Origin: Erythroxylum novogranatense
Taxonomy: Eukaryota; Streptophyta; Magnoliopsida; Malpighiales; Erythroxylaceae
Direction of reading: 5' to 3'
DNA length: 64,000 bases
Assembly: GCA_029891385.1 (NCBI GenBank)
Contig: CM057228.1
Coordinates: 24,238,809 to 24,302,808, forward strand
Positions 1 through 12,727 of this stretch are shown here, piece after piece. The notes below the pieces were generated by a model. The model had not been told where the DNA came from and did not search any database. It saw nothing but the letters and a program-made list of their open reading frames with translations. Within the stretch, counting starts at the first letter, position 1; every line of letters starts with the position of its first letter. The position numbers and the translations under genes are program-made.

Positions 1-170
1 AGGAGAAAATGCCGGACCGTAAATTTTGGGTGATGACCGATCGATTTGATAAGATCTTGAAAGAACTGTCTGATGGCGATGGAAAATTAGAATTTGACTG
101 ATAGGATATAAATATCTTGAGCCATTGAAATTTTGAGACTGAAATTTAGACTGATATGGAGACCCAGGTC

Positions 171-179
171 TATAAATAG
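171..179 (+). promoter_or_regulatory. TATA box of LTR K
   Basis: TATAAATAG is followed by a TAGGGTTGAG stretch, a CT-rich leader (about 215-260) and a consensus 5' splice donor (CTG|GTGAGT, GT at 265). This is the usual order of promoter, cap region and leader in a plant LTR. The start site itself is not determined. Confidence 0.6.
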
Positions 180-574
180 CTAGGGTTGAGATTTTGGGGG
201 AAAAGGTTCAAGCATTTCATCGTTTCTCTTCTCCTTCCCTTCTGTTCGACGATCCCTCCCGCTGGTGAGTCTTGCTATTTCTCCTTTGGTTTTCCTTCTA
301 TTGTGCTTAGCCAACTGATTTATTGTGATTGATGAAGGATTGAGAGATTTGGAGAGTGTTAATCGGTGATTTGAGGAAGTTAGGGTTACGACGATTTTGA
401 GATTTGGGATTTATCGTCGATTGGTAAGTTTTGTTGGCTTTAATGTTGTTATTACTGGTCATTTGAGTATTTATGGCATTTATGGGGTTTGTTTGAGTAG
501 ATAGAGTGTTTAATGGAGGTTGGTATGTGTATTAATGGCGAAAATCGATCGGAGAAGACGACCTGGTCTTCGCA

Positions 575-820
575 CGTCGCGACGAGCATTGAAGCGTTAG
601 GGCTTCGTCGCGACGAATAAAATTGAATTAAGTTAAATGTATTGGTCGCGACGTATGCAGCAAGACGTCGCGACGAGCAAGGGAAAAAGCCACGTCGCGA
701 CGAACCTATGGCTAACGTCGCGGCGAGCCGCAAAGGAGACGCACGCCGCGGCGAGCGTGCTTCACGCCGCGGCGAGCGTGCCTCTTTCGTCGCGGCGAAG
801 GCCGCAAGGTCGCGGCGAGG
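575..820. repeat. Palindrome cluster, CGTCGCGACG / CGCCGCGGCG, about 10 copies
   Basis: Ten copies of a 10-bp palindrome occur in two grades. CGTCGCGACG or its core dominates the first five, and CGCCGCGGCG or CGTCGCGGCG the last five. Spacing is about 20-37 bp. The tract is far richer in G+C and CpG than the surrounding LTR. The short open frames crossing it are by-products of the repeat. The same motif recurs in the LTRs of element F, although the two LTRs are otherwise of different families. Confidence 0.9.
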
Positions 821-2262
821 AACTATTTCATTGGCTTAAATTATGGTTTATTAGGCATATCTTTTGGTGTAGACCTCCAATTGAGGTAATTCCATATTTG
901 TTATGAAATAGGAAAAGAGGTCTACAACTGAGAATAATTATGAGAACTAGATTTGATTTAAATGGTATTGAATTATAGAGATTAAGGTCAATTGTGATTC
1001 ATAGTGTGACATAAGTGTCAAATTGAGACTATCGAAGTTTTAATTGGAGATTGCAATAGAGGTTTTGACCCAATGGATAGGAAATTGTTATAGGAAGTAT
1101 GAATATAGGAGATTGGACTGAATCATAGGACTAGATCAGTTTTGTCAAGAAATTGAGTGAGAAAATGGAATTGGGCTAAAGGTATAGAAATTGGGATTTA
1201 GCACCGGAAATCGTGAACATGCATTGTACATCATTTCACTGAGACATATGCATTACTGTATTGATCAATTGGGCAATTAGTAATGGACTGTATTTAACTG
1301 TTATAGAGGCGCCGTTGGATCATCGTTTCACGGACTTTGCTGGGACTTCCAGGCAGTAGCTCGGAAGTAACGGGTGAGTAACCTAGTTGGTTCCTCAAAT
1401 TACTGATTGTCTAAGTGCTCTCTGTATGAATTACTGTATGATTACTGAAATGAATGTGATTGAATTGTATGCTTTTACTGTACTGAACGGGACTGTTACA
1501 TCCCACTGAAATTGTATGACTATTGAAATATACATGATCAAACTGTATGCTCTCACTGTATTGGACTAGACCACTGAAATGTATGAGAGTGAACTGTATT
1601 ATTACTGGAACATATGTGACCGATTCGCATACGATTACTGTAGTGGATTGGATTACTGAGTGATACTGAGAACTGTAATACTGGGCTTTTAGCCAACTAC
1701 TGAACTACTGAATACTGAATTACTGAAAGCTTTTAGCCAACTACTGAACTACTGAATACTGAATTACTGAACACTGAATTACTGAGCACTGCATTTGCAT
1801 GCATAAATGCATGATCAGATAATGGAATGTGTCCCAAGTTGCTAAAATCACTGAAAAGAGCTTCAACTCGAACATCAGATCGACGGGCATAGCCGGGGAT
1901 TTATCCCTGACGCGTCCTTCACTGAATACTGACTGAGCACTTGGGCACGACACTGAATAACTGGAAAAGAGTCTCATATGCATTACATACATTTGACTGA
2001 CTGAATTGTGACATTGACTGATTACGTGATGACATGATTGATCAGATCGTGATGTGATATTGTAAAGTGTTACATGCTACCGTAAGTGGTTATCACCGTG
2101 AATTGTATATCGTAAATTGTCTATCATCGTAAACTGTTGTATAGTCTTGTAAAATGATATCGATCATCGTAAATGGTATAGACTACTATAAATTGTATAT
2201 GATCGTTAATTGATCGTTATCAATTGAATTGCTTTGTACAGCACGCGTAATGCATAATTTGA

Positions 2263-2331
2263 GTGAACCATCGATGATGGTTTCTCACCGAGTTCGCATA
2301 AACTCACCCAAAATTGCATCATATTTTTCAG
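2263..2331 (+). promoter_or_regulatory. Hairpin plus splice-acceptor-like tract in LTR K
   Basis: At 2263-2288 an outer GTGA/TCAC stem encloses AACCATC-GAT-GATGGTT. ACTCACCC and a T-rich tract ending in CAG at 2331 follow. The same arrangement stands in LTR B (49635-49660) and LTR A (53786-53811, CAG at 53853). A splicing role is inferred from sequence only. Confidence 0.5.
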
Positions 2332-2695
2332 ACCGATAGAGTAGACTCTAGCTCAAGATATTCTTTTCCGCCGCAAGTAGCCGCCGGCAAGAGACGATGG
2401 CACACAGGTCGGTCAGCTGGGTTAGCGTTTTGAGGATGACCTAGGATAGATGTTTGTATCAGTTTCCTTTTTGGTTTTGTTAGGAGACTGATAGACTGGT
2501 CTATTCTATCATTGGATGACTGTATAAAATGATTATCATTTTGGATTTTTTTTTAATTTACTGATTTCTGTTATATTGTGATTTAACTACTGCGATGCCA
2601 TGTGGATATTAGTAGAACTGTTCTGGTAGTGCACCTTTATCGTGGGATACACGTCGGGCATCCCAATGTGTACCCTACGGTGAGGGGGCGCTACA

Positions 2696-4794
2696 CTATA
2701 TATAAAACTTATTTTCCTTGGGTCCTTTCTTCATGTATGGTTACCGAATGTTGGAGCTATATGAGACGTCAATCTCATGTATGGTTTTGTGGGTCCTTCA
2801 ACATCTTCTATGAGCATCCTCACAAGGTCCCAATAACAAAACCTATCAATTTCAATGGTTCAACTTTTAACATCTTCATCCACATATTCAACATCTTCCC
2901 TATAAATAAACTTCCTTCTATAAAATATAATTAGTTTCCCATCTCATCCATCCATCTTTGTTTACCTACATATAAAAATCAATGTTAGCATAAACACAAG
3001 AATGCATGATGAAAAATGAAATCAAATTTAATTAAACTTGACATTAAAAAAATAAAAAATTGAACAATTAATTCCCTTTATGATTAAAAAAAGGAAACAT
3101 ATTACATACTTGTCAATAAGAGTATGGCACCCTCATAAAAGCAAAACTATAATAATCATACGTCTTCACTGAACTTTGCTTTCATAAAATTTCTAGTTAT
3201 CAAAGAATAAAATAAGTATATATAATTTGTTAGCATCCATGTAAACAATTAACAAACAAATGAATTCGTTTTACCTTTAAATCTAATGCATAATAAAGCA
3301 ATCCAATGATGAATTTGGTTAACTAAAATTGACTAACATAAAAGATATGTTAATGGTTATGTTTGCCTTCTGAACTTAAAAAAAGCTTGGTATTTCTCAT
3401 AAACAATAGGTTTCTGCCTCAAACTATAACCGTCCTTGATTTCTATTAAATAAATAAAACCTTTATTTATATAAAAACACTTATTGCCTTTATCAAGAAA
3501 CAATCTTAGTTGATCTCAAAATGAGGGGATTTTTTGCACAAGTTTTTGTTCCTTCCATAAGTTTTTATATATATTCTATAAAAAAAGAAGAAGAATTTGT
3601 TCATACCCCTTCTTTTTAGCTCTCATAGACAAATTGATAGGTAAGTTTTGCGATCTTAGTAATTAAAAAGGTAAGCTAAGAGAATATTTTATTGAATTGT
3701 AAGAATATTTTCTATCTTATATGTAATTTAAGTTCCTACATCCCACTCCAGGAGAATTTACCTTCCATTTATTCTGACAAATCCTAACTTTTAATGCAGA
3801 TCTATAACCATCAGTGATAACGTATATACTGTAAAAGGGTAACTTAGATACATAAGCTAATTAACTAAATAAACTCATGCAATAAATGATTGAAATTACT
3901 ATTATCATTATGATGGTTGCATTTGTTACTACATAGAAGTTTTTATTTTTAACATAAAGGAAAAACATTCATAATAAAATTCTTTGATAAGCTGTAATGT
4001 ACTTACACAACGACTCAATTCTATAAAGAAGAGTGACATATCCTTAAAGAACAAGCATGTCAAGAAGAACAAATGTACACAAAATGTTGTTATTTATAGT
4101 ATTAAGAGAAAGAAAAAGGGAATGAGAAAGAGATGTTGACACTCCCATGAATTCATCAATCAAAAAAATAATTTTATACACAAAGAAGTGATGGATAAGC
4201 GAAAAGAGGATCTGGATATACCTTAAAATGTGGAAAAGAAATATTGAAGGTAGTGAGAAAGGAGGCAAGCAAATGTTTAGATGCATAAAATGTGTGTTTT
4301 GGGAGCTGGAGATAAGAGAATTTTTAATGAAAAGGGAAATGGATCATGGGTCTTGTCTTGCTCTCCCAATATTCATTAGTCTTGCCATACGAGATACAAA
4401 GAAACTTATTCTTTTTAGACAGTATCAACAGAGGCAAGGTAAGGGAAAATAGGGTTCATATTATTTAAAAAAAAGGTATGTCATGGTTTAGTCATGAGTT
4501 ATAGGTTATGAGTCAGTTTAAAGGATAATAGGTCAGTCTATGAAGATGTCCATATGTCCAGTATTTCTTTTTGGATTTCCATATGTCAGTTCAAAATTGA
4601 CTTTAATAGTTACATCAATAAAAAAATAGAGACAATGTTTTAACCTAAATTGTAAGAGTTTTGAAAGGCCAGTTACTTAATTGAAAATTTTTAAAAGTTT
4701 GACATTAAAATGAAAAAAAATTCCAAAAGTTTTGACACTATAGAATCTGGTATCCCTATATTAAAGGTATAAGTGACTTTGAAATGTGGTGTAA
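2696..4794. other. AT-rich intergenic sequence, no supported gene
   Basis: No convincing coding region is seen on either strand. Two promoter-like spots are visible. CCTATAAATAA near 2899 on the plus strand follows repeated CAACATCTTC segments. On the minus strand a TATAAATA box near 4094-4101 follows a pyrimidine-rich stretch. Neither leads into a recognisable protein, so I do not call a gene. Confidence 0.5.
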
Positions 4795-5292
4795 GAAGAA
4801 AAGAAATGAAGGATTTCAATGGTATGTTGACAGTGATTAGATAGGTTCTATGTAGGATTGTAGAAGTACTTTAAGCTATATTTTCTCTTTTGGTTCAGAT
4901 CCATTTTCAAAAAATTCCAAACAAAAGGTAGTAGTTCAATCAACTATAGAGGTTGAATGTATTTCTATTGCAATTAGAGAAAATCAAGACATTTAGTTTA
5001 GAAAATAAATGATTCATTTGGGAAAGGAGCTGATGAAATTACTATTATTTTGTGTGATAATATATCTATTATAACACTTACAAAAAATCATGTACAATAT
5101 AGTAGAATCAAACATATAAAGGTTAAATTTCATTTTAATAGAGAAGTAAAGAAAGATCAAGAAGATAAGTTGTTGTATTGCAAGTTTGAATTACAAATTG
5201 TTGATATTCTAACTAAAGTACTTTCAAGGAACATGTTTGAATATTTTAAGAAGCAAGCTATTAGTGTCAAAGAAATAGGCTTAGTAAAATAG
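4795..5292 (+). pseudogene. Ty1/Copia RNase H fragment, degenerate
   Basis: Across frames with stops, the translation keeps the copia RNase H order. A YVDSD segment near 4832 is followed by IFSFGSDPFS, then a STIEVECISIAI segment (the STxEAEYxA motif). Next comes an open stretch from 5050 with CDN near its start, SRIKHIKVKFHF (the HxRTKHIDVxYHF motif) and DILTKVLSRNMFEYF (the ADxxTKxLP motif). The first catalytic region has in-frame stops, so it is inactive. No integrase, reverse transcriptase or LTR partner is visible nearby. This is an old, truncated pol 3' end. Family assignment is from motif order; the clade is unknown. Confidence 0.75.
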
Positions 5293-7869
5293 CTTAATTC
5301 TAGCCCGATCCTACCTGAAGTCAATAGACTTAATTCGAGTTGATATGACTTTAGGTAGGCTCATAACTTTTTTTTTTCAATTTTAAGCTTTAGATTGGGT
5401 CAGGCTATAAAACCTAACTATAAATGAAATGACATTGATTTTTTAGACTAAAAAAAAAGATATCATCTCATTACCAATAAATGACAATGTGAGAAAAATC
5501 TCCTCCTCCTTTAATTGTGATTTTTTTCCTCTTCTTTGGCATTCTCTGTTAGTCTCTCTACATCTCTCTGTCTCTCTATCTCTCATTTTCTCCCTACATT
5601 TCTCTAGCTTTGAGTTGTTATAATAATCAATTATTCTGCATTGCATTAAGCTATCTTTACCCTAGATGTTATCTTTATCAATAGCAATAAGCTCTCTCTA
5701 CCCTAGATGCTGTCTTTATCAATCTCTCATTCTCAATTATGTAATTATTCTTCTTATTTAATTAAATTTGAATTTGTTAATGAATAGAGTTGAGAATCGT
5801 TATTTGAAAAAATATGGCTAAGAGAGGCGATTATAAGATCCACTTGGAAAGAAAATGTTTCTATTTACAATTTTCAAATAAGAAAATTTTATAGTCCCTT
5901 TACTTGCTTTTCTATGGTTTAGGTGAATGGATATATCAAGTTGGAATAACATCATGACTTCCTTGACTGTTTTTGGAGTTTCATTCTCCATAAATGTTTA
6001 TATTTCTTTTTATTCTTTTATAATGAAATTAAAGATGGAGCATATCACTTTGGTTTTTTCTTTTTCTTTTTTTTTTTACTTTAGGTGAAGAAAAAGGAAT
6101 TGCTCCAATTTATGCAAGTTCAATAAATGATTAGAACTTAGTGCTAAACTCCAAAGGTAATTGTTGAGAGTTAGGCTACCTTATCTCTACTATGACCTAT
6201 TTCTTATCCTTATTCTATGAACTTGATTTTGAAATTTAATTTGTGTTCCTATATTTTATGTTTTAGGATGATGAAGTGGAGGAAATATATTTTTTTGTTG
6301 TCAATTCCTCTAGAAACCCAAACAACATGAAAGTCTTCTTTTTAATATTGATTGTTGTATTCATTAAATTGCACTAGTTTGCTTATCATTCTCTCAATTC
6401 TATTTAACTTGATTTTTAGGATCTATAATGGAGCTTTGTTTGGTCTCTAAGGCCTCAGGTTTGGGGCTTAACAAGAAATAAATGTTGTTTACCTATTTTA
6501 GTTGACTCTAATACTCTATTTATTATTGGACTGAACACGCAAATATATAGACTTATTTGTTATGTTTTTTCCTATTTTATTTCATTCATCTTAAGGGATA
6601 TTTCTAAAATGAGTTTCATTTAATTATCTCCTTACCCCATTTAAATTAGGCCTAATAACCTGATGGTGAAAGAAAATCAATGCAAACAAGTATGAAGTGA
6701 AGAATGATTCTTCAGTATCAAGATGATTAGATGACCATATATATTCAATTTTTGGCAATTTTAGGTCAAAAGGATTATCTAGGATTACAAAAATAGGATG
6801 ATAGGGAAAAATATAATAAATAATGCATTGTTCACTTTGTTTGAATATTTTACATCCCTGAATTATTTCATAAGGCATACATTCAATAGCTAAAAACTAT
6901 CAACTTCTAGCCACAATTCCTAGGATACAAAGGGTATGTTTGAAATCAAAATGTTAAAACTTGAATCATTATTTCCATTAATGCATGTTGTTATTGGAAT
7001 AGAATGTCCTGCTTCATATAATAATAAAATAAGACCATAATCATACTTAGTATTTACCTCATTCAAAATCAACTAACAAAAATGATTTTGATATTAATCT
7101 TAATTGAAATATGATAGATTAACTGTTTAATAATGATGTAGCTAAAATAGCTAAGAAAGAAATATCACTTTTCTAGTTGGTGGTAATTGATCAACCCCAT
7201 CTTAGATACTATAGGAGCATTTACCAATAACTTTACAGGAGCAAAAACTAAAATGTGAATGTAGCTATCATTTCATAATTATCTGAATAAACAAAGACGA
7301 TAAGGGAATGTTAAGTTTTTGCCCAACGTTTGGTGAATGCATATGATAGTTTGTTTTTCAAGTTATGAACATCTTAAAGTGAATGAAATGCTAAATGTTA
7401 CTCTATTAATGACTCATACATTAGTTATTGATTAAATAGATTACGTTAGAGGAGGTTATTAATAATTATTATTCTTTTTTGAGTTGGCTAGAACTTGCAA
7501 TATATGGTATCTTGTTTTTTAAGGATTAAATTTTATAAATCCATATATTAAATTATATCATGTTTATTTAGTTGATTGATATCAATATTATCATATATTT
7601 TCACAATTTTTCATCCATGTTCATGTTATTCTTTCAACTTTATTATATGTGTATACATTTTCAAACATCCATGTTCATCATATTTTGTTTATGATTGTTT
7701 AAGATGGATGAACATAATCTTTCAAGAACATAAGTAAAAGAAAAAGGGAGTTTTAACCAATATCTTGTAATATACTAAGTGAAAAAATAGTTTAAGCTGA
7801 AGGAACTTAATTTTTGAGTTAAAGAAACGATGTTTGGAATTGCTTCATCAAGTAGATCAAGTAGTGTAA
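5293..7869. other. AT-rich sequence with simple repeats, no supported gene
   Basis: I see only low-complexity and unassigned sequence: a run of T at 5370-5377, CT-rich microsatellite sequence about 5545-5605, and a diverged tandem duplication at about 5648-5720 built on TACCCTAGATG followed by CTTTATCAAT. The rest is AT-rich sequence without motifs I recognise. Confidence 0.5.
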
Positions 7870-8651
7870 TTGAAAAACTTAAATATAAGTATTTTAACAA
7901 GATATTAGTTAGGAGTTATGAAGGTGGAATACCTCATTTGAAGAGATATATGGACTCCTGCAATAGAAGGAAAATGGTATTAAGGGGTCAAATATTTCTT
8001 CATCCCTAACTTAATGAACGAGAAGAGTGAAATGACTGCCATAAGTTATGACTACCACATGACTTATGACTACAACAAATTAAAGCATTCTCTAGCCAAG
8101 ATAATTATTTTGAATGAATATCCACTCTCCATTGTCGATAGTCAAAACTTCAAAATGTTTTCCAATTCATTCCTATTAACCTTTAAGATCTCAACTCATA
8201 ATACCATGAAGAAAAACAAATTTAAGATTTATAAAGAAAAAAACAAATTGATATTAATGACATTATTAAGCAATCACAAATATTTTTTTTATCACGTTAG
8301 ATATGTGGACAACTGACTACCAAAACAAGAGTTGTATGGAAATGATAACATATTATTTTATGTAGTCGACCCCTTAGGTAAAAAATATCCTTTAATTTTT
8401 ATCATTTGTTCATTGATTATGATATAATTGATATTTGTTTATGTTTTTAAACGGTAGGTTTATTTTGTATGCTGATATCACATACAAGTGAAAAGTTTAT
8501 AAAGATATTGGTTGAATGCTCAATATATTGGAACACTAACATTAAGCTCTCAGTTATAACTTTAGAAAATTGCAACACAAATGATGGTATGATCGAAAAA
8601 GTGAAGAAAAAGTTATCGTTTGATATAACATGGGAGCTTTCTAATCCATAG
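7870..8651 (+). pseudogene. hAT-family (RICESLEEPER-like) transposase, decayed
   Basis: Successive frames show the order of a plant hAT transposase. GGIPHLKRYMDSC (end of a BED zinc finger) lies near 7922-7960. IIILNEYPLSIVDSQNFKMF is encoded near 8100-8160. ITLDMWTTDYQNKS (the xITxDMWTS motif) is near 8291-8332. SHTSEKFIKILVEC and LSVITLENCNTNDGMI run over 8480-8598. At least two frameshifts and a stop near 7999 break it. A GT...TAG gap around 8373-8458 between the DMWT and HTSE motifs may be an intron. The C-terminal dimerisation region was not found, either because it decayed or because element F cut it off. Family assignment rests on these motifs from known hAT proteins. Confidence 0.8.
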
Positions 8652-8996
8652 GAGATTATTCCATATGCTTTGTTTCACGTATATAATGAATTTAATTGTG
8701 AAGGACGAGTTAGAGGTAATAAGGGATGTAGAAGCAATCCAAAATATCATAGTATATTAGAGTGTAATGCCCAAAATAGTTCAAATTTTTGGAGAAATTG
8801 CCCAAAAATAACACATTTCATGCATAAAGAAGTTGGTTTTGTACTTTCCATCCAAATAAAATTCAACATTCAAGATGCTAGAGTTAGCATCCAACTATAT
8901 TAAGACGTTCATCATGTTCAGACAAAAAGATTCTCAATAGACTTACTTGTTAACAAAAGAGCAATAGGAGTTTGCTAAAGCAATTTGTACAAAGTA
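8652..8996 (+). other. Sequence between hAT remnant and element F
   Basis: A short open frame (8670-8903) has no motif I recognise and could be decayed transposase sequence. The last five bases, AAGTA (8992-8996), abut the LTR of F and are the candidate target duplication; the right side reads AAGTT. Confidence 0.4.
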
Positions 8997-10817
8997 TGCT
9001 ATTGGGCCCGAGCCTCGATTCCAATCTCGAGGTTGGATTCATGGAAATCGCGTGAGGGTGGTGCAAAAGAAAAGTGGAAGGCATTGAATTTGAAAGAAAT
9101 TTCAGCGTGGAAACGATGAAGGGTTTGTCGCGGCGATGAAATTGTTTCGCCGCAGCAAAACCACGGAGTTATCTCCATGGACCCTTCGGGAGAAGTTTGT
9201 TGTGGCGAACTTCTAGCTTCGCCATGGTAAAGTCCTCGGATTAAATCAAAGCACCCTCAAGACAATTTCGCCGCAGCGAATGTCGACTTTTCCGCGACGA
9301 AATCACAAAATTCAATATAAAATGTCTTTTTGGAGAGGTTCGCCGCGGTGAACTTCTGACTTTGCCGTGGCGAAACCTTCAATTCCAAAACCCAGAAACC
9401 CAACACTAAACTTAAAATTTTAAAACACATTCAACAACTAATACCAATAGTCTAAACTCACATACATTCAATTCTAACCATCCAAACTTAACCACAAGAT
9501 AAATATAGACATACTCAAAAGAAATTTCCATTCTTCATTTCGTTAATAAATCAAACGAGTTTGAACAATCTTCCTTTATATAACATCACACATATCAAAG
9601 TTTAATACAAAAATACAAAAGGATGCTCGATGTTGATATGCTTATAAAGCTATCCAAAATAGTCACTAACTTAGTACAAAATTCTCTAACTATCTTGGAG
9701 TTTCCAATGTCTTGTAAGGAGGGAATAGTAGGGTAAGCTACATAGCTCAGTGACTAATATATTTATAGACATCGGTAATGAGTCATGCACAAGCATATGT
9801 ACATATATATCTAGAAATTCAATAATCAACAATTCAAACTCACAACTTATAGTTAACAAGATGTCATCACCTAGAACATATCATGTAATTATCCATCAAA
9901 GTATAACATTAAATTATGCATCATACTCAACAAATCAATGATGAAATGCACAACAAATGGCTTGAGATTTTCGTGGAATGAAACAGAGAAACCGAAGTTT
10001 ATATCGTGAACAAAATGAGTCCGATTCTCAGGATCTTGTATGCCTCAAGCGGGCAGTCGAGAAAAGGCTATTGATCAACGTGCACGTGACTAATGAAATG
10101 GGTTCCTCTCTTGCCCAATCACAAGCAAATTTATTCTCAATTAAATCAATCAAAATTTTATATTCTCATGCTTCTTTTACTTTTCTTCTTTTCATTTATA
10201 CAAATTGGAACGACACATTTCAAGGCATAACATGGTCATAAGCACAATTCAATTATATCCAAATGTCGTGTATCTTTCAATGCATGACATAAAACACATC
10301 ATAAATCATTTTTCACCTCACTGTAATTCACAATTTAGCAATTTAACACACAATATACTAACAAGAAAATTTGCCCATATTACACAACAACTATAAATAT
10401 ATTACCCACCTAATTTTGCTTGAAAATCTAAGTTCAATTGTGCCCTTTCTTTGCTCTTGGATAGGATTTTCTTGGTTTCCTAACACAAACCAATTTCTCA
10501 TTCAAACAACATTCAAAGGAAATTCATAAAGTTTCAATAATAAAAAGTGCTAAAATTGAACTATAGCCCTTTCAAAATCCAAACATTCGGGTCAATTTTT
10601 CATGATCATTCTGTTCAGGTAAATGAAGAAATTTGATAACACTTTCTTCTAGGAAAATGTTCCCCATTGTCTTAAGTTTTTAATGACACCACAATCATTC
10701 AATTTAGTTCAGTAATCTGAAAGTTATACCCTAAATATTTTTGGACTATTCTTATACTAAAACAATATTCTGTGATCAACTTCCATCCAAAAAATTGAGA
10801 TTCTTAGAGACTGAATT
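8997..10817 (-). mobile_element. Left LTR of F, outer part
   Basis: It aligns with 36902-38655 through shared text such as the GATTCCAATCTCGAGGTT stretch at the start and the GCGGCGA-type palindromes at 9128-9365. It starts TGCTATTGGGCC, compared with TGTTAGGCTCGGGCC in the right LTR, so the terminus has drifted. It stops at the duplicated GAATT where solo LTR G is inserted. Confidence 0.9.
9128..9380. repeat. Palindrome cluster of F LTR, (T)TCGCCGCGGCGAA type
   Basis: Diverged copies of a CGCCGCGGCG-like palindrome occur about every 40-60 bp, interleaved with non-palindromic text. The equivalent in the right LTR is 37030-37245, and a lone copy TTCGTCGCGACGAA is at 38786-38799. Many copies carry C-to-T or G-to-A changes, as expected of methylated CpG decay. 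Confidence 0.75.
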
Positions 10818-12305
10818 TGTAACATCCCATTTCCATACTAAGGGTTAAAACCCTAAAATTTGGTACATGTGAGATCAAAGAGAATTTTAGGCCATGCATT
10901 TCATGCTTATGCATAATGCCAGCATACACACATGGGAATTTGATTATTGCACAAATTAAAATTAAATGTTCATGCACTCATTTGACATTTCTAGGTATAA
11001 ATGATTGTTTTAATGTGAATATGATGCGAGTTATGGTTTTGTGTCTTAAAAATTGAGTGAGAATGTATAAGTAGTGAATTAGAATTTTTGGTGAAAATTT
11101 GGAAATTTTCTAGAATTTGAGGGTACTTTGGACTAGGAAAATGTCAAGTGGAAGAACAATTGATGAATAGTAGTAGAAATAAGAGTCAAATGGCAATAAC
11201 AAATTTTTATAAATGACTTTGGGATTTAATGACTTATGTCATTGATAATTGTGAGACAATTGAAGTAAAAATTGGAGACAAAATAGACTAGTTATTAAAG
11301 TGGACCAAAAGGGACCATGAGAGAGTGACATATGGTGTCACTTGCCACACCACTTGTTAAGTCACGTTTTTATCAAGTTAAAGACCATATTTTGGTCTTT
11401 CACTTGCCAAAAATGACACACACCCCCATTTTTGCTCAACTTCTTCATTTCTTCATCTTCTCCATTCCTATCCTTCACCCACGACATTCACTCCCACTCT
11501 CATCATGTTGACTTTAGTTCAACCCTTTCACCTTGCTTCTTCAAGATTCATTGCCTCCATCTTCTTGTTGCTAAAAGACCCAAGCTATTCCACTTCAAAA
11601 AGGTGAAGATCGTGTATGTGGAGGAGCTAGGGTTTCTTGGTGACTTGGGGGAGCTTTGAAGCTAAACCATGTAAGTAACCTATTCCTCTTCATGGATTTG
11701 ATGAATGGAGCATGTTTGATCATAGTTAGGAGTTAAATGTTCATAAATTAAGGACGGGTATGTGATAAAACGTGGATGAGAAATGGGGATAGATTTTTTT
11801 CTTGCTTGTGTTTTGATGGATAATAGATTAGGAAATAACATAATGTTGGATTGAGTGAGTGAAGGGTGTATAAAATGTGCTGGAGAAATATTAACTATGA
11901 TTTTTTTCACTGAATATATTTATGTTGTTTAGCCATAACTTGTTCTATAGTTATCCAAATGAGATGATCTTTAATTTGGATTAAATTAGAGACATAGGTT
12001 TACATTTTGTATGTAGATATCGAATTCAAATTATGTCATTAAGAGTTTATAATTTTGACTTGAAGTTGAGTACTGGATGTAGAAAAAAGTGCAGAAAAAT
12101 TGGATACATAATGGATTCTTGTTCTATTTTCTTGATGAATTGATGTGAATCTATTTGGGTATTTTTGTGATTATGTAAAATGATTCTAAAGAAAAAGAGA
12201 GGGATTAATTTGGTGTCTTGAAATGTGAAGGATCTAGGTGATAGTTAGAAGTGAAATGAAAGTGGAAATGAAGTTGAATATGTGCAGAAAATTGATGATG
12301 AATGC

Positions 12306-12337
<32 letters not shown>

Positions 12338-12341
12338 ATAT
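12306..12341. repeat. (TA)n(TG)n microsatellite in LTR G
   Basis: Alternating TA repeats pass directly into TG repeats, then TATA. This is a plain dinucleotide microsatellite. Confidence 0.9.
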
Positions 12342-12727
12342 TCTGTTATTAGTATTTATGATCAATCATGGGCTATAATTGGTTATGGATGATGTTGAGT
12401 TAAAAGGGAGTTAGAATAATGGATAAATGATGGGCATTGAACTAGAAATGATAGATTAAGTATGAGGAATTGAATGTTGTAAGTAAAGAGTTAAAAATAT
12501 TTTAATCTGAAAGTTTCCTCGAGTTTTCTATACTAATATAGTTTTTGACAAAGTTATCTTCATTAAGGTTGTAGAGCTTTCTTTAAGCTTTACATTGATA
12601 TAAATTATGGAATTTTTGGACATTGGAGTAGAGAGGTATGACTTTTATATTTGTGATGTTGTTTAGGAAGGACTTTCAGGACAACTTCATTTTTCTGAAA
12701 ATTTGACCCTTATAAAAGCAAAATTGG

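Larger units (their letters stand above)
1..2695 (+). mobile_element. LTR 'K', 3' portion (gypsy-type long LTR, left edge cut by window)
   Basis: The region ends in GGGCGCTACA, as the LTR of element A ends in GGGATGCTACA. Its distal half aligns with solo LTR B: both have the stretch around GGTGAGTAACCTAGTTGG (K 1373, B 48956) and the hairpin plus pyrimidine tract near 2263-2331. A TATA box, a pyrimidine-rich leader and a GT-donor-like site lie near the start, as expected of U3/R. The TG start lies outside the window, and no primer-binding site follows the end, so this is a 3' LTR or a solo LTR. Family assignment is by similarity to B and A; the target duplication cannot be checked. Confidence 0.7.

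Noticed and set aside
575..820. Regularly repeated palindromes that resemble a CRISPR array
   Set aside because: Spacers are short, unequal and similar to one another. The context is a plant LTR with TATA box, and no cas gene is near.
4089..4104. Minus-strand TATA box with pyrimidine-rich upstream sequence, possible gene promoter
   Set aside because: No recognisable coding sequence or splice pattern follows; kept only as a remark in the intergenic entry.
8670..8903. 77-residue frame after the hAT remnant as a gene
   Set aside because: No motif, adjacent to decayed transposase and truncated by element F.
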